Assembly (NCBI GenBank): GCA_964446115.1
Contig: CAYUNE010000027.1
Location: forward strand, 142,009 to 206,008
Direction of reading: 5' to 3'
Length of the DNA stretch: 64,000 bases
DNA from: CAYUNE01 sp964446115
GTDB taxonomy: Bacteria; Desulfobacterota; Desulfobulbia; Desulfobulbales; Desulfobulbaceae
Shown here: piece after piece, positions 41,055-49,519 of the stretch
How the letters are laid out: each line of letters begins with the position of its first letter
Position numbering within the stretch: position 1 is the stretch's first letter
The notes under the pieces: model-generated
What the model was told of the DNA's origin: nothing
Databases searched by the model: none
What the model saw: only the letters and a program-made list of their open reading frames with translations
Position numbers and translations under genes: made by a program

Positions 41055-41916
41055 GACAGGCGGCCAGAAAGGGGTGAAGGTGGTGGAGAATTTCAGGCAG
41101 GGCGTCTTCGAGGACGTAATGTCCGGCCCGGGCAAGGTAATGGCTTTCTGCCGCCGGAAAACGTTGCTGCCATTGGTTCAGGAAGGAGTCGGTAAAGCAG
41201 AAATCGTCGCCGCCCCAGCAGATGAGCATTGGTTTGTCCCGCAACCGGTGCAGGCCGTCGGCCACCTCCTCCAGGGTCAAACGGCTGGGATGGTTTTTCT
41301 TCATGGGAATATCACGCACAAAGGCGTGAAGAGCCACCCTGTTTTTCCAGGAGTCGTAGGGATAGAGAAAGCCGGCCGCCACCCGGGGAGACATTTTTCG
41401 ACGCACGGCCATATGCACGGCCGCCCGGGCAAATCCGTTGAAACCTCGTATCATGAGTGCCCCCAGCAACGGCAAACGGCAGATATTGATGCGCAGGGGA
41501 ATCTGATCGGCCGGAAACGCGGCGGTGTTGAACACCACCAGGCCGTTGATACGTTCCGGATGGCGGATCGCCCAGCCCATACCGATGGCACCGCCCCAGT
41601 CATGGACCATGAGGACGCACCTCTCCACCTTCAGGTGATCGAGGAGGTGTTCCAGGTTGTCGATGTGACGCCGCAGCCGGTAGGGATAGTTTGCGGGTTT
41701 TGCCGAAAGGCCGCAGCCCATGTGGTCGGGCGCGATGCAACGGTGGCGCCGGCGCAGCTCCCGCACCAGGTTGCGGTAGAGGTAGGACCAGGAGGGATTG
41801 CCGTGGACCATGACCAGCGGCAGGCCCCGGCCCTCGTCCAGGTAGGAGAGAGCGTGGCCCTGAATGCGTAGGGTTTTCGGCGTAAAGGGGTATTGAAAGA
41901 GGGTAGGCGTACTCAT
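41047..41916 (-). CDS. oleB: OleB-type beta-lactone decarboxylase (alpha/beta hydrolase)
   Basis: OleB removes CO2 from the beta-lactone to give the final cis internal alkene. The 289-residue protein has the haloalkane-dehalogenase-like fold. The oxyanion segment is VHGNPSWSYLYRN, the nucleophile Asp sits in MVHDWGGAIGMGW, and the base is in RAGHYVLED. The start ATG at 41916 shares its A with the oleA stop codon (TGATG), and its own end overlaps oleC by 8 bases. The longer frame reaching 41979 lies inside oleA and was rejected. In some organisms OleB and OleC are fused; here they are separate. An ordinary dehalogenase is the alternative reading but is unlikely in this context. Confidence 0.9.
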   Translation of the reverse strand: MSTPTLFQYPFTPKTLRIQGHALSYLDEGRGLPLVMVHGNPSWSYLYRNLVRELRRRHRCIAPDHMGCGLSAKPANYPYRLRRHIDNLEHLLDHLKVERCVLMVHDWGGAIGMGWAIRHPERINGLVVFNTAAFPADQIPLRINICRLPLLGALMIRGFNGFARAAVHMAVRRKMSPRVAAGFLYPYDSWKNRVALHAFVRDIPMKKNHPSRLTLEEVADGLHRLRDKPMLICWGGDDFCFTDSFLNQWQQRFPAAESHYLARAGHYVLEDALPEILHHLHPFLAACHD

Positions 41917-42950
41917 CACCAGGTGATTGCAAGCATCAGGGAGTTGATGCCCGAGCCGATGCCCAAAAGGGCGCAGCAATCGCCGGAGGCGAGCATGCCG
42001 GCCTCGATGCCCAGGGCCATGGTCACCGGCGCGGAGACCGAGCCGACGTTACCCAGCCGGGGCAGGGTTTCGAAGTTGCGGCCGGGATCAAGCCCGAGGC
42101 TGGAAAAGAGTCGCCGGGCATGGGCGCTGCCCACCTGGTGACAGAAAAAACGGTCGATTTCCTCCGGTTGCCAGCCGGTTTCCTGCAGAAAGGCATCCCA
42201 GCATCCGGCGGCTGTCTCTATGCCCCGGGTGAGCAGCAGTTCGGAATTCGTGGACATGAGTACGCCCTGTTCGGCGTTCTGCCCGCCCCGGCAGAGGTCG
42301 TTGTGTCGGGTATTGGCCCTGCAGGCGCCGGCGACGAGATAGTGGCCGCTGTCCAGGCGCCGCCGGTCCCCCATTACCAGTGCCACTGCTCCGGAGCCGA
42401 TGGTCAGCGAGGCAAAGGCGGGTTTGATAGTGCTGCGCGTCAGCGAAGAGTCGCCCAGCAGGTGAGCCAGGGTGGAGTGGACCAGGTCTTCGGCGGTTTC
42501 CCCGGCAACGATCAACCCATGGCGTACCTGGCCCAGTTCGATCATGTTGGCGAGCATGATCATGCCGTTGAGGAAACCGAGGCAGGCGTTGGAGATATCA
42601 AAGAGAAGGCAGTGGTCGCCCAGGCCCAGTTCATGGTGGACAAAGGCGGCGGTGGCCGGCTCCATCATGTCCCGGGAAACCGAGGTAAATGCCAGAAAGT
42701 CGATTTCATCAACATCCACCGGCGAGGCTGCAAGCGCCCGGCGTCCGGCGCGGATGGCGCCTGTACTGGGCAGAGTGCCCCTGTCCCAGAAGCGTCGGCA
42801 GTGGATGCCGCTCATGAGTTCCAGCCGGCCCCGGGGCAGTTTGAGACGGTCGTAAAGCGGCGCCAACCGCTCCTCGATCTCGGCTGAAGTCATTTCATTG
42901 GGAGGCAGCTCATAGCCGAAACCATGCAGACAGACGTGGGAGTATTTCAT
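41916..42950 (-). CDS. oleA: OleA-type thiolase (head-to-head acyl condensation)
   Basis: OleA joins two fatty acyl thioesters by Claisen condensation to give a 2-alkyl-3-ketoacid, the committing step of olefin synthesis. The 344-residue protein shows the thiolase triad: Cys123 in FDISNACLGFLNG, His271 in FFCHQVGSAH and Asn301 in RLGNVGSVSAP. It also has SGIHCRRFWDRG near residue 50 and an acidic cap region typical of OleA rather than FabH. Length and motifs match characterised OleA proteins. The gene starts 25 bases after the FabI-like gene and runs into oleB with a one-base overlap. Its neighbours suggest that a dedicated type II fatty-acid set supplies the acyl chains (inference). Confidence 0.92.
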   Translation of the reverse strand: MKYSHVCLHGFGYELPPNEMTSAEIEERLAPLYDRLKLPRGRLELMSGIHCRRFWDRGTLPSTGAIRAGRRALAASPVDVDEIDFLAFTSVSRDMMEPATAAFVHHELGLGDHCLLFDISNACLGFLNGMIMLANMIELGQVRHGLIVAGETAEDLVHSTLAHLLGDSSLTRSTIKPAFASLTIGSGAVALVMGDRRRLDSGHYLVAGACRANTRHNDLCRGGQNAEQGVLMSTNSELLLTRGIETAAGCWDAFLQETGWQPEEIDRFFCHQVGSAHARRLFSSLGLDPGRNFETLPRLGNVGSVSAPVTMALGIEAGMLASGDCCALLGIGSGINSLMLAITW

Positions 42951-42975
42951 TGTCCGGATCCTGATTCGGCAGGTT

Positions 42976-43779
42976 TCACCCCACTACCTTGCCGATGATA
43001 TCGGCATCGAAGTAGTTGAACGACATGCCGGCGTCCACGGTGATGGTCCGGCCGTTGATTCCCGAGGAGCGTCCCGAGACGAGAAAGGCCGCCACATCGG
43101 CAGCTTCCTGCGTGGTCAGCGCTTTTTTACGGGGAATCACCTGTTCGGCAAAGAGGTAGGAGTCGATATAGCCGGGAATACCGGCCGAGGCCGAGGTTTT
43201 GAGCAGGCTGGGGCAGACGGCGTTGAAGCGCACCCGGGAAAAGGCGGCAAAGGACTTGGCGAGAAAGACCAGGGAGGATTCCAGCGCCGCCTTGACCGGC
43301 GCCATGTAACCGTAGTTTTCCGCCGCCATCCGAGTGGTGGAGATGGAGATGGTGACCATGGCAGCGTCCCTGTCAAGCAAGTCCTTGAAATGATTGGCGA
43401 TGGAGATGAAGGAAAAACAGGAGACATCCATGGCCTGCAAAAAGGCCTCTTTCCGGGTTTCGTGGAAGGGCCTGAACCCGTCCGAGTAGTCGGCAAAGGC
43501 GATGGAGTGCACGATCCCGGCCAGTCGCTTTTCGCCGGTAAGGGCGGCGATTTCATCCCGCACCCGGATGATGTTTTCCTCGGCCTCCACATCGCAGCAC
43601 AAGACCGGGCTTTCCGGAAACAGTTTGCGACAGGCAGCGGCCCTGGACTCATTGCGGACCACATGAATAATCTCGGCGCCGGCTTCCCTGAGTACCCGGC
43701 CGACAGCGCAGGCAAGCGATTTTTTATTGGCAAGCCCGAAGATAACGATTTTTTTTCCTGTCAATCCCAGAAAATCCAT
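42976..43779 (-). CDS. FabI-like enoyl-ACP reductase
   Basis: This 267-residue SDR follows the FabI pattern rather than the FabG one. The N-terminus reads MDFLGLTGKKIVIFGLANKK, the central part has HSIAFADYSDGF, and the active-site Tyr-x6-Lys lies in NYGYMAPVKAALE. The C-terminus has GRTITVDAGMSF. FabI reduces the trans-2 double bond of enoyl-ACP with NAD(P)H. The frame is open further upstream, but ATG 43779 fits the family. The gene sits between FabZ-like and oleA genes, with 31- and 25-base gaps. Whether it makes saturated chains for OleA or acts on one particular double bond cannot be seen. The usual housekeeping FabI may be encoded elsewhere. Confidence 0.85.
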   Translation of the reverse strand: MDFLGLTGKKIVIFGLANKKSLACAVGRVLREAGAEIIHVVRNESRAAACRKLFPESPVLCCDVEAEENIIRVRDEIAALTGEKRLAGIVHSIAFADYSDGFRPFHETRKEAFLQAMDVSCFSFISIANHFKDLLDRDAAMVTISISTTRMAAENYGYMAPVKAALESSLVFLAKSFAAFSRVRFNAVCPSLLKTSASAGIPGYIDSYLFAEQVIPRKKALTTQEAADVAAFLVSGRSSGINGRTITVDAGMSFNYFDADIIGKVVG

Positions 43780-43810
43780 TCTATCCGGTTCAAGAGCTCT
43801 TCTTCCTGCC

Positions 43811-44326
43811 TTATCCCTTGAGGGCGCAGGCAAATTCCACCTGCACCGCCACCTTGCTGTTCACCCGCACGCTGCCCTTGAGAAACCAGGCCGATCCCAG
43901 TTTCTCCTTCAGTGCCGCCCTGATCTCGATGGTATCGCCGGGCCGCACCTCGCGTTTGAACCTGGCCCCCAGGATCCGGGTGAGGACCGGCACGCCGTTT
44001 ACCTCTTCCCTTTCGGTCAGCATTTCACTGATGAGCAGGGCACCGGCCTGGAAAACCGCCTCGCAGAGCAGCACCCCGGGCATGAGCGGATAGCCGGGAT
44101 AGTGGCCCTTGAAGAGGTCGAGATCAGCATGGAGGATCTTCTCCGCCCGGATGGACCGACCGGCCAGTTCCAGGATGCGGTCAATCCAGAGAAAGGGTGC
44201 CCGATGGGGAATGCGGTCGGTGATAAACTTGGTGTCCAGGAATGGTGCGGACCGGCTCTGCCGGACGGGAGATCCGTTCATGTCTGTTTTTTGCGGCAAA
44301 TTCATATTTTTTTTGGATACGGTCAT
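43811..44326 (-). CDS. FabZ-like 3-hydroxyacyl-ACP dehydratase
   Basis: The protein of about 171 residues has a hot-dog fold with the FabZ active-site pattern: His in IPHRAPFLWIDRI and the acid in GHYPGYPLMPGVLLCEA. It dehydrates 3-hydroxyacyl-ACP. The real start is uncertain: ATG 44326 gives a polar N-terminal extension of about 25 residues before the domain, and ATGs at 44299 and 44281 are alternatives. None has a strong Shine-Dalgarno. The gene lies 25 bases after the FabG-like gene. Compared with typical FabZ of about 145-150 residues it is a little long at the N-terminus. It is most likely part of a dedicated fatty-acid module ending in OleABCD. Confidence 0.85.
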   Translation of the reverse strand: MTVSKKNMNLPQKTDMNGSPVRQSRSAPFLDTKFITDRIPHRAPFLWIDRILELAGRSIRAEKILHADLDLFKGHYPGYPLMPGVLLCEAVFQAGALLISEMLTEREEVNGVPVLTRILGARFKREVRPGDTIEIRAALKEKLGSAWFLKGSVRVNSKVAVQVEFACALKG

Positions 44327-44351
44327 GACCGGGCTGTTTGTCCGGTCGCGG

Positions 44352-45089
44352 TTAGAGGCCGCCGGTGACTTCCAGGACGGCTCCGTTGATATAGGCGGCC
44401 CGGGGGCCGGCCAGGAAGAGGACGGCATCGCCGATCTCTTCCGCCCTGCCGAAGCGTCCGGCGGGCACCATCTTTTTATACTCGGAGAGACGGTCTGCGG
44501 GAAGGTCCCTGAGAAAATCGGTTTCGATGAAGCCCGGTGAAACGGCGTTGACGGTGATGCGGCGCTTGGCGACTTCCCGGGCCAGTGATTTCATCAGCCC
44601 CACCTGACCGGCCTTGGAAGCGGCGTAGTTTGCCTGGCCCGCAAAGCCGAGCCTGCCCATGGGCGAGGTAACGAAGATGATGCGGCCGTATTTTTGTTTC
44701 ATCATCAATAAAATGGCGAACTTGGACATGATGTAACCGCCGGTGAGGTTGACGTCGATCACCCGCCGCCAATCCTCTTCCGGCATCATGGCCAGCACCG
44801 CATCCCGGCGGATTCCGGCGTTGTTGACCAGGATATCGAGGGTGTCATATTCTTCCTCCAGCTGCCGGAAGAAAGCCGAAACCGCCCGGTAGTCGGCAAC
44901 ATCCAGCCGCTGGAGCCGCAGCCGTTCCGCATGGCTGCAGGTCTCCAGAAACTGCGCGGCCGCCTCATCGTTGCCGCCGTACACACCGATCACCGTAGCG
45001 CCGGCTTCCAGCAAAACCTCGCTCACCGCCCGGCCGATACCGCGGCCGGCTCCGGTGACCACAGCCTTTTGTCCTCTCAGGTCGTTCAC
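44352..45089 (-). CDS. FabG-like 3-oxoacyl-ACP reductase
   Basis: This 245-residue SDR is a typical FabG. It has the cofactor motif VTGAGRGIGRAV, NNAGIRRDAVLAMM, a catalytic Ser in FVTSPMGRLG, and Tyr-x3-Lys in NYAASKAGQVG. The end reads GAVLEVTGGL. It reduces 3-oxoacyl-ACP with NADPH. The start codon lies two bases after the stop of the FAD-dependent oxidoreductase gene, so the two are translationally coupled. With FabF-, ACP-, FabZ- and FabI-like genes in the same run, a full elongation cycle is encoded except for the malonyl-loading enzyme FabD and the initiating FabH. Confidence 0.9.
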   Translation of the reverse strand: MNDLRGQKAVVTGAGRGIGRAVSEVLLEAGATVIGVYGGNDEAAAQFLETCSHAERLRLQRLDVADYRAVSAFFRQLEEEYDTLDILVNNAGIRRDAVLAMMPEEDWRRVIDVNLTGGYIMSKFAILLMMKQKYGRIIFVTSPMGRLGFAGQANYAASKAGQVGLMKSLAREVAKRRITVNAVSPGFIETDFLRDLPADRLSEYKKMVPAGRFGRAEEIGDAVLFLAGPRAAYINGAVLEVTGGL

Positions 45090-45091
45090 GA

Positions 45092-46501
45092 TCAGAGCCT
45101 CCTCACATAGTCGTCCACGTCGTTGGCAACGATGACGCCGTAATTGATCGCCCCGAGCCAGCCGCTCATGATAATCCCCACCGATCCCACGTGAAAGAGC
45201 CCGGGAAGTTCCTTGAAAATGGTCCGCGAGATATCCAGGCCTTCAAACTTGGTGCCGAAGGAGGTTCCCCTGGTGTGGAGGGTGTAGCGGTTGAAGGTTT
45301 TTGGGGTGGCGGCCTCGATGGTATCTATCTTCTCCCCGATTCCCGGAATGTAGCGGTCAAGATCGGCCAGGCAGCGGTTGATCATTTCCTTTTTGGCCCG
45401 GGTGTAGGCCGTCTCGTCAAGGGAGGCCCAGTCGTCATAGTCACTGTTCATGGAGGCAACCACGGTGTAGTCCGGCCGCCGGGGTCTGGTTTTGGGATAG
45501 TAGACCGAGAAGGTGCGGCTGCCGGTATCCATGCGCCGCATTTCCTCGGAGGAAAATTCGGCACTGGTGGAGGTGAAGAGCAGATCCCCCACATCGGCGA
45601 AGGATTCTCCGGCACGAATACCGAAGTAGACCTGGCAGGAGGAGTTGTTGACCCGCACCCGGTCGAAGAGGGCCAGGAAGTCGTCACTGAAGCAATCACG
45701 TCCCGCCAGCTTGTCGATGGTGTTGGTGATGCCGGCATTGGAAACAACGGCCCCGGCGCTGATGATGCGCTCTCCCACCGCCACTCCCCGGGTGGTGCCG
45801 TTGTCGATGACGATTCCGTCCACCTTGGCCCGGGTGCAGATGGTAACCCCGTTTTTTTGCAGTTCCCTGGTCATCATGCCGATGAGCCGGTCGGTGCCGC
45901 CTTCAAAGGTGTAGACGCCGCGGTTCATGAAATTGGCAAAAACGATCCCGTAGGTGATGGCCGGATCGTCAAGGGTGGAGCCGTTGGCATAGGTGATGGG
46001 TTCCATGAGCAGCCTGTGAACATCGGAGCGACCGGGAAAGAAGCTGTCGAAAAGCTCCCGGGTGGTCATGCTCCTGTCGTCGTAGAAGTTCATGCCCCGC
46101 ACCGTGTTGAAAAAATCGTCGATCACGCTGCGGGAGATCTTGAACTTTTCATGGAGGATGCGGGTGAAATCGTCTTTGGAAAAGGTGGTTCTCAGGGAAA
46201 ACTGCGGGTTGTCAAAGACGATATGCGGCAGCTGCACAATGGCGTCGCGGATTTCGCGGGACCAGTATTTTTTGCAGGTCTTCACCATGCCGTAGGGAAA
46301 ACCGTGCAGGGATACGTCGAAGATATGGCCGCCGCGTTTAAACCAGGTGGCCAGGCCGCCCAGACGGGTATGATGCTCCAGCAGCAGCACCCCGTGTCCG
46401 GCTCCGGCCAGCCGGTTGGCGCAGGTGAGGCCGCCGAGACCGGAGCCGATGACGATGACGTCGTAATGCTCTTTGACCTTGTCGAAGGGAGTGAAAGACA
46501 T
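45092..46501 (-). CDS. Phytoene-desaturase-like FAD-dependent oxidoreductase (second of pair)
   Basis: The 469-residue protein belongs to the CrtI/carotene-isomerase-like amine-oxidase fold. The FAD motif is VIVIGSGLGGLTCANRL, followed by LLEHHTRLGGLATWF. Near the C-terminus, VGSVGIIMSGWLGAINYG binds the flavin. The middle holds a substrate region with FMNRGVYTFEGGTDRLIGMM. Such enzymes desaturate, saturate or isomerise long hydrophobic chains. No carotenoid genes are nearby, and the place among ACP and Fab genes argues for an acyl-chain substrate (inference). ATG 46501 was chosen over an upstream frame to 46639. The gene begins 32 bases after its paralogue and couples to the FabG-like gene. 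Confidence 0.88.
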   Translation of the reverse strand: MSFTPFDKVKEHYDVIVIGSGLGGLTCANRLAGAGHGVLLLEHHTRLGGLATWFKRGGHIFDVSLHGFPYGMVKTCKKYWSREIRDAIVQLPHIVFDNPQFSLRTTFSKDDFTRILHEKFKISRSVIDDFFNTVRGMNFYDDRSMTTRELFDSFFPGRSDVHRLLMEPITYANGSTLDDPAITYGIVFANFMNRGVYTFEGGTDRLIGMMTRELQKNGVTICTRAKVDGIVIDNGTTRGVAVGERIISAGAVVSNAGITNTIDKLAGRDCFSDDFLALFDRVRVNNSSCQVYFGIRAGESFADVGDLLFTSTSAEFSSEEMRRMDTGSRTFSVYYPKTRPRRPDYTVVASMNSDYDDWASLDETAYTRAKKEMINRCLADLDRYIPGIGEKIDTIEAATPKTFNRYTLHTRGTSFGTKFEGLDISRTIFKELPGLFHVGSVGIIMSGWLGAINYGVIVANDVDDYVRRL

Positions 46502-46533
46502 GGGTTGGGGTCGGTCGTTTATCCTGTGGCTGG

Positions 46534-47913
46534 TTATGCCTGTAAAATGTGCTGATTGACGATGGTCACGCCGCTGAGCATGGCGCCGACGATGCCCAGG
46601 TATCCCTGGTCGGTGCCGGCGATGAAGAGATTTTTCCACGGCGTGCGGCCACTCTTGATCTTGACGGGGCTGCCGTATACCGCGCCTGCCGCCTTGGCGG
46701 TGAAGCGCTCGATGGTGAGCGGCGTGAAACTATCCTGATATACAACGTCCGGGCCGTAATTCCCAATGATTTTCATCACCACCTCCCGGCTGCGGGCAAT
46801 ACACTCCTCCTTGAGCTGCCGGTAGGCCTCGCCCTCGGCCCGTTGCCAGACGGCGTAATTGGCGGCATTGGTGATGCGGATCTGCAAGGGGTCGGGGATG
46901 GGAAGCCCTTCAAAATTATGCGGGAAACAGATGACTCCCCAGGTGGGATCCACGGCGTCGTCCGGCCGTTGATAGTTGAGCCTTTTTCCGGTGTTGTAAA
47001 AGATGATTGTGCGGTCGTGTCGCAGCCGCGGGAGGCTGTCGGCCGGGAGCATGACGATGGTTTCCATAAAGCTCATCCTGCCGGTGTAGCTTTCTTCATC
47101 CGCATTCCATCCCGACAGGAAAATGGTACCGGGCAGACCGATGGTGGAAAGCACGGCATCACCGGTGAGCCTTTCTCCGTCTTCAAGTTCCACCCCGTGG
47201 ATTTTGTCGCCATGACCAAAAATCCGCCTTACCGGAGCGCGGAAACGCAGCTCGCCGTCGTAGTGCCTGTAGTGGCTGACCAGAAGATCCAGGAATTCCC
47301 GGATGGTGCCGCGGGGCCGGAAAAATCCCTCCAGAAACAGGGCCCGGAACATGATGACGAACTGGCCCAGATCCATATCATGTTCCTCGGCGTTGCCGTA
47401 TACCATGAGAGGGAGGAGCAGCATATCTTCCAGCAGCGGCTCGTTGAGATGGTGCCTGAGAAAATCGCGGGCCGAGCGGCGGGGAACGTCGCTGAAGGGA
47501 TCATATTCCCTGATCTTTCCGGTCATGGTCAGGAAACGCCGGGTAACGGCCGGGAAGTTTTGTCTCACTGAACTGAGGAGATCGTCGAAATCATTGGAAA
47601 ATGTCAGGCTGGCCCGGGGAAAGACGATTTCCGAGGCAAGCTGCCGGTGGGTGGCAAACTGTTTGCGGGAGAGCTTGAGCTGTCGCCAGAGCCGGTTGAG
47701 GGGGGCATGTCTGTCCCCGGGCTCGGCATAGTTGGTCATGGCGTGAAGGCCGGTTTCCAGGAGATGGCCGTGACGGAAATAATAGGAGTTGAGGCCGCCG
47801 GGCAGGTGGTGCTGTTCGAGGATCAGGGTTTTGCGGCCGAAACGGGCCGAACGGATACCGGCGGCCAGGCCGGAGAGGCCGCCGCCGATGATGATGAGCT
47901 GATAATCAGCCAT
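46534..47913 (-). CDS. Phytoene-desaturase-like FAD-dependent oxidoreductase (first of pair)
   Basis: This 459-residue paralogue has the same fold. The FAD motif is LIIIGGGLSGLAAGIRSA, followed by ILEQHHLPGGLNSYYF. A long substrate-binding middle includes LVSHYRHYDGELRFRAPV. The C-terminal flavin stretch is LFIAGTDQGYLGIVGAML. It differs enough from the second enzyme in motif spelling to suggest a distinct role rather than a recent duplication. The ATG lies 18 bases after the ACP stop. Similar enzyme pairs beside ACP and FabF-like genes have been proposed as ladderane-lipid candidates in anammox bacteria; I recall related clusters in Desulfotalea but cannot verify this here. The substrate is unknown. 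Confidence 0.88.
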   Translation of the reverse strand: MADYQLIIIGGGLSGLAAGIRSARFGRKTLILEQHHLPGGLNSYYFRHGHLLETGLHAMTNYAEPGDRHAPLNRLWRQLKLSRKQFATHRQLASEIVFPRASLTFSNDFDDLLSSVRQNFPAVTRRFLTMTGKIREYDPFSDVPRRSARDFLRHHLNEPLLEDMLLLPLMVYGNAEEHDMDLGQFVIMFRALFLEGFFRPRGTIREFLDLLVSHYRHYDGELRFRAPVRRIFGHGDKIHGVELEDGERLTGDAVLSTIGLPGTIFLSGWNADEESYTGRMSFMETIVMLPADSLPRLRHDRTIIFYNTGKRLNYQRPDDAVDPTWGVICFPHNFEGLPIPDPLQIRITNAANYAVWQRAEGEAYRQLKEECIARSREVVMKIIGNYGPDVVYQDSFTPLTIERFTAKAAGAVYGSPVKIKSGRTPWKNLFIAGTDQGYLGIVGAMLSGVTIVNQHILQA

Positions 47914-47931
47914 GGAGAGCGCATCGGAGAA

Positions 47932-48183
47932 TCAGACGTCCCTGAGTTTCGGTTCCAGGTAGTTGACGCAGCTGTTGAGGGTGGCCAGTTGCGGATATTC
48001 CTCCTCCGGAATCCGCAACTGATAGCGCTTCCTCAGTTCCATGACAATATCGAGAAAATCCATGGAGTCCAGGTCGAACTGGTCACGGAGCTGCTCATCG
48101 GGATCAAGGTCGTCGAACTCTGCGTCTTCGTCTATATCTTCAATAATCTCAAGGATCATATCCTTGATCTCGTCGCGGTTCAT
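47932..48183 (-). CDS. Dedicated acyl carrier protein
   Basis: This acidic 83-residue protein is an ACP. The phosphopantetheine attachment Ser is Ser40 in FDLDSMDFLDIV, with strongly acidic flanking helices (EIIEDIDEDAEFDDLDPDEQ). The usual motif is DSL; here it is DSM, seen in specialised carriers. The frame extends upstream, but ATG 48183 has GAGAGGAA at normal spacing. It lies 76 bases after the FabF-like gene and 18 bases before the first FAD enzyme. Its separate copy within this locus suggests it carries chains for this pathway rather than for general lipid synthesis. Confidence 0.92.
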   Translation of the reverse strand: MNRDEIKDMILEIIEDIDEDAEFDDLDPDEQLRDQFDLDSMDFLDIVMELRKRYQLRIPEEEYPQLATLNSCVNYLEPKLRDV

Positions 48184-48259
48184 GCCGGTTCCTCTCAGCG
48201 GATATAGAGTAGATATGTGGTGTTTTTCGGTAGCCAAGAGAGTATGAATAGCAGATAAT

Positions 48260-49519
48260 TCAGTCCATTGCCATACATTTTTTGACGATTACAACGGAAT
48301 TGATACCAACCATTCCAAAGGAATTGTTGAGGATGGCATCGACGTCCGGCAGCTTCTCCGGTCTGCCGCTGACCAGGCCGGGGAGGGTGCATTCCGGGTC
48401 CGGGTTGTCCAGGTTGATGGTGGGATGGACCATGTTGTCGGTGAATGCCGGCAGGTTGGCCGCCAGTTCCAGAACGCCGGCCGCACCCATGGCGTGGCCG
48501 ATGATCGACTTGGTGTTGTTGATGCGGGTGTGCGGACAGCGGGTGAAGACCCGGCGCAGGGCCCGGCACTCCTCCACATCTCCCTGGCCGGTTCCGGTGG
48601 CATGGGTGTTGACGATACTGATCTCGTCGGGCCGCATATCGGCCCGGGAAAGGGCAAGGCGCATGCATTCGGCCTGGCGCGGACCATGGGGCAGGACAAA
48701 GTCCCGGGCATCCGAGTTCATGGCATAGCCGGCGATCTCGGCAAGAATCGCCGCCCCCCGCTCGAGGGCGCGGTCCATTCTTTCCAGAACAAAGACGCAG
48801 CCGCCCTCGGAGATGACGATACCGTTGCGATCACGGTCAAAGGGGCGGCAGGCCTTTTCTGGATCATCATGTTCCGCCAGAGCGCCCTGGGCCCGGAAAC
48901 TGGCGAAGATGCCGAAAGAGCCGGTCGATTCGGAAATACCGCCGCAGAGCGCCAGGTCGATTTCGCCCAGTCGCAGCATCTGGCAGCCCTGGATGAGGGC
49001 GGCGTTGCCGGCGGCACAGGCGGCCCCCACCGAGTAATGGGGACCGGTGATGCCCAGGTTCATGGTGATTTCCCCGGCGGGATTGTTGAGTACGGTCCGG
49101 GGGTTGTGATGGTGGGTCCAGTAATCGACGTTGTGGTCGAACTGACCGATGTTGTAGACCTCGTTTTCGGTCTCCACGGTGCCGTGTTCGGTGAGGCCGA
49201 TATAGACCCCGGTACGCTCCCGTTCGTAATCGGAGAAGTCGATTCCCGCGGCGGCCACGGCCTCGCCGGCGCAGAAGACCCCGATGCAGCCGGCCCGGGT
49301 GCCGCGTTTGTTTTCCTTTTTCCGGCGGTAACGGGTCTCCGGAAAATCACAGAGACCTGCCGGGGCCCTGCCCATGTAGCGAAGCTCCATGGAGGTGATG
49401 CCGGATTTTCCGGCCAGCACCCGGCGCCGCAGCTGCTCCATACTGTTGGCGCCGCCCGGCGCGGTGAGGCCGACCCCGGTGATGACGATACGCTGGGACA
49501 GGGGAACGCTGTTCATCAT
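48260..49519 (-). CDS. FabF-like beta-ketoacyl-ACP synthase
   Basis: The 419-residue condensing enzyme has the Cys-His-His triad of the FabF/KAS II class: Cys168 in GAACAAGNAA, His306 in NTHATGTGQGD and His342 in SIIGHAMGAAG, with Lys337 in NNTKS. The ends are also typical (IVITGVGLTAPGG; NNSFGMVGINSVVI). Between residues 115 and 150 it carries a segment (FDHNVDYWTHHHNPRTVLNN) that differs from housekeeping FabF and may shape chain specificity. The ribosome-binding site GGAGGGAGAG lies within the end of ispH, and the ATG overlaps its stop (ATGA). The enzyme would extend chains on the ACP encoded next. Confidence 0.92.
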   Translation of the reverse strand: MMNSVPLSQRIVITGVGLTAPGGANSMEQLRRRVLAGKSGITSMELRYMGRAPAGLCDFPETRYRRKKENKRGTRAGCIGVFCAGEAVAAAGIDFSDYERERTGVYIGLTEHGTVETENEVYNIGQFDHNVDYWTHHHNPRTVLNNPAGEITMNLGITGPHYSVGAACAAGNAALIQGCQMLRLGEIDLALCGGISESTGSFGIFASFRAQGALAEHDDPEKACRPFDRDRNGIVISEGGCVFVLERMDRALERGAAILAEIAGYAMNSDARDFVLPHGPRQAECMRLALSRADMRPDEISIVNTHATGTGQGDVEECRALRRVFTRCPHTRINNTKSIIGHAMGAAGVLELAANLPAFTDNMVHPTINLDNPDPECTLPGLVSGRPEKLPDVDAILNNSFGMVGINSVVIVKKCMAMD

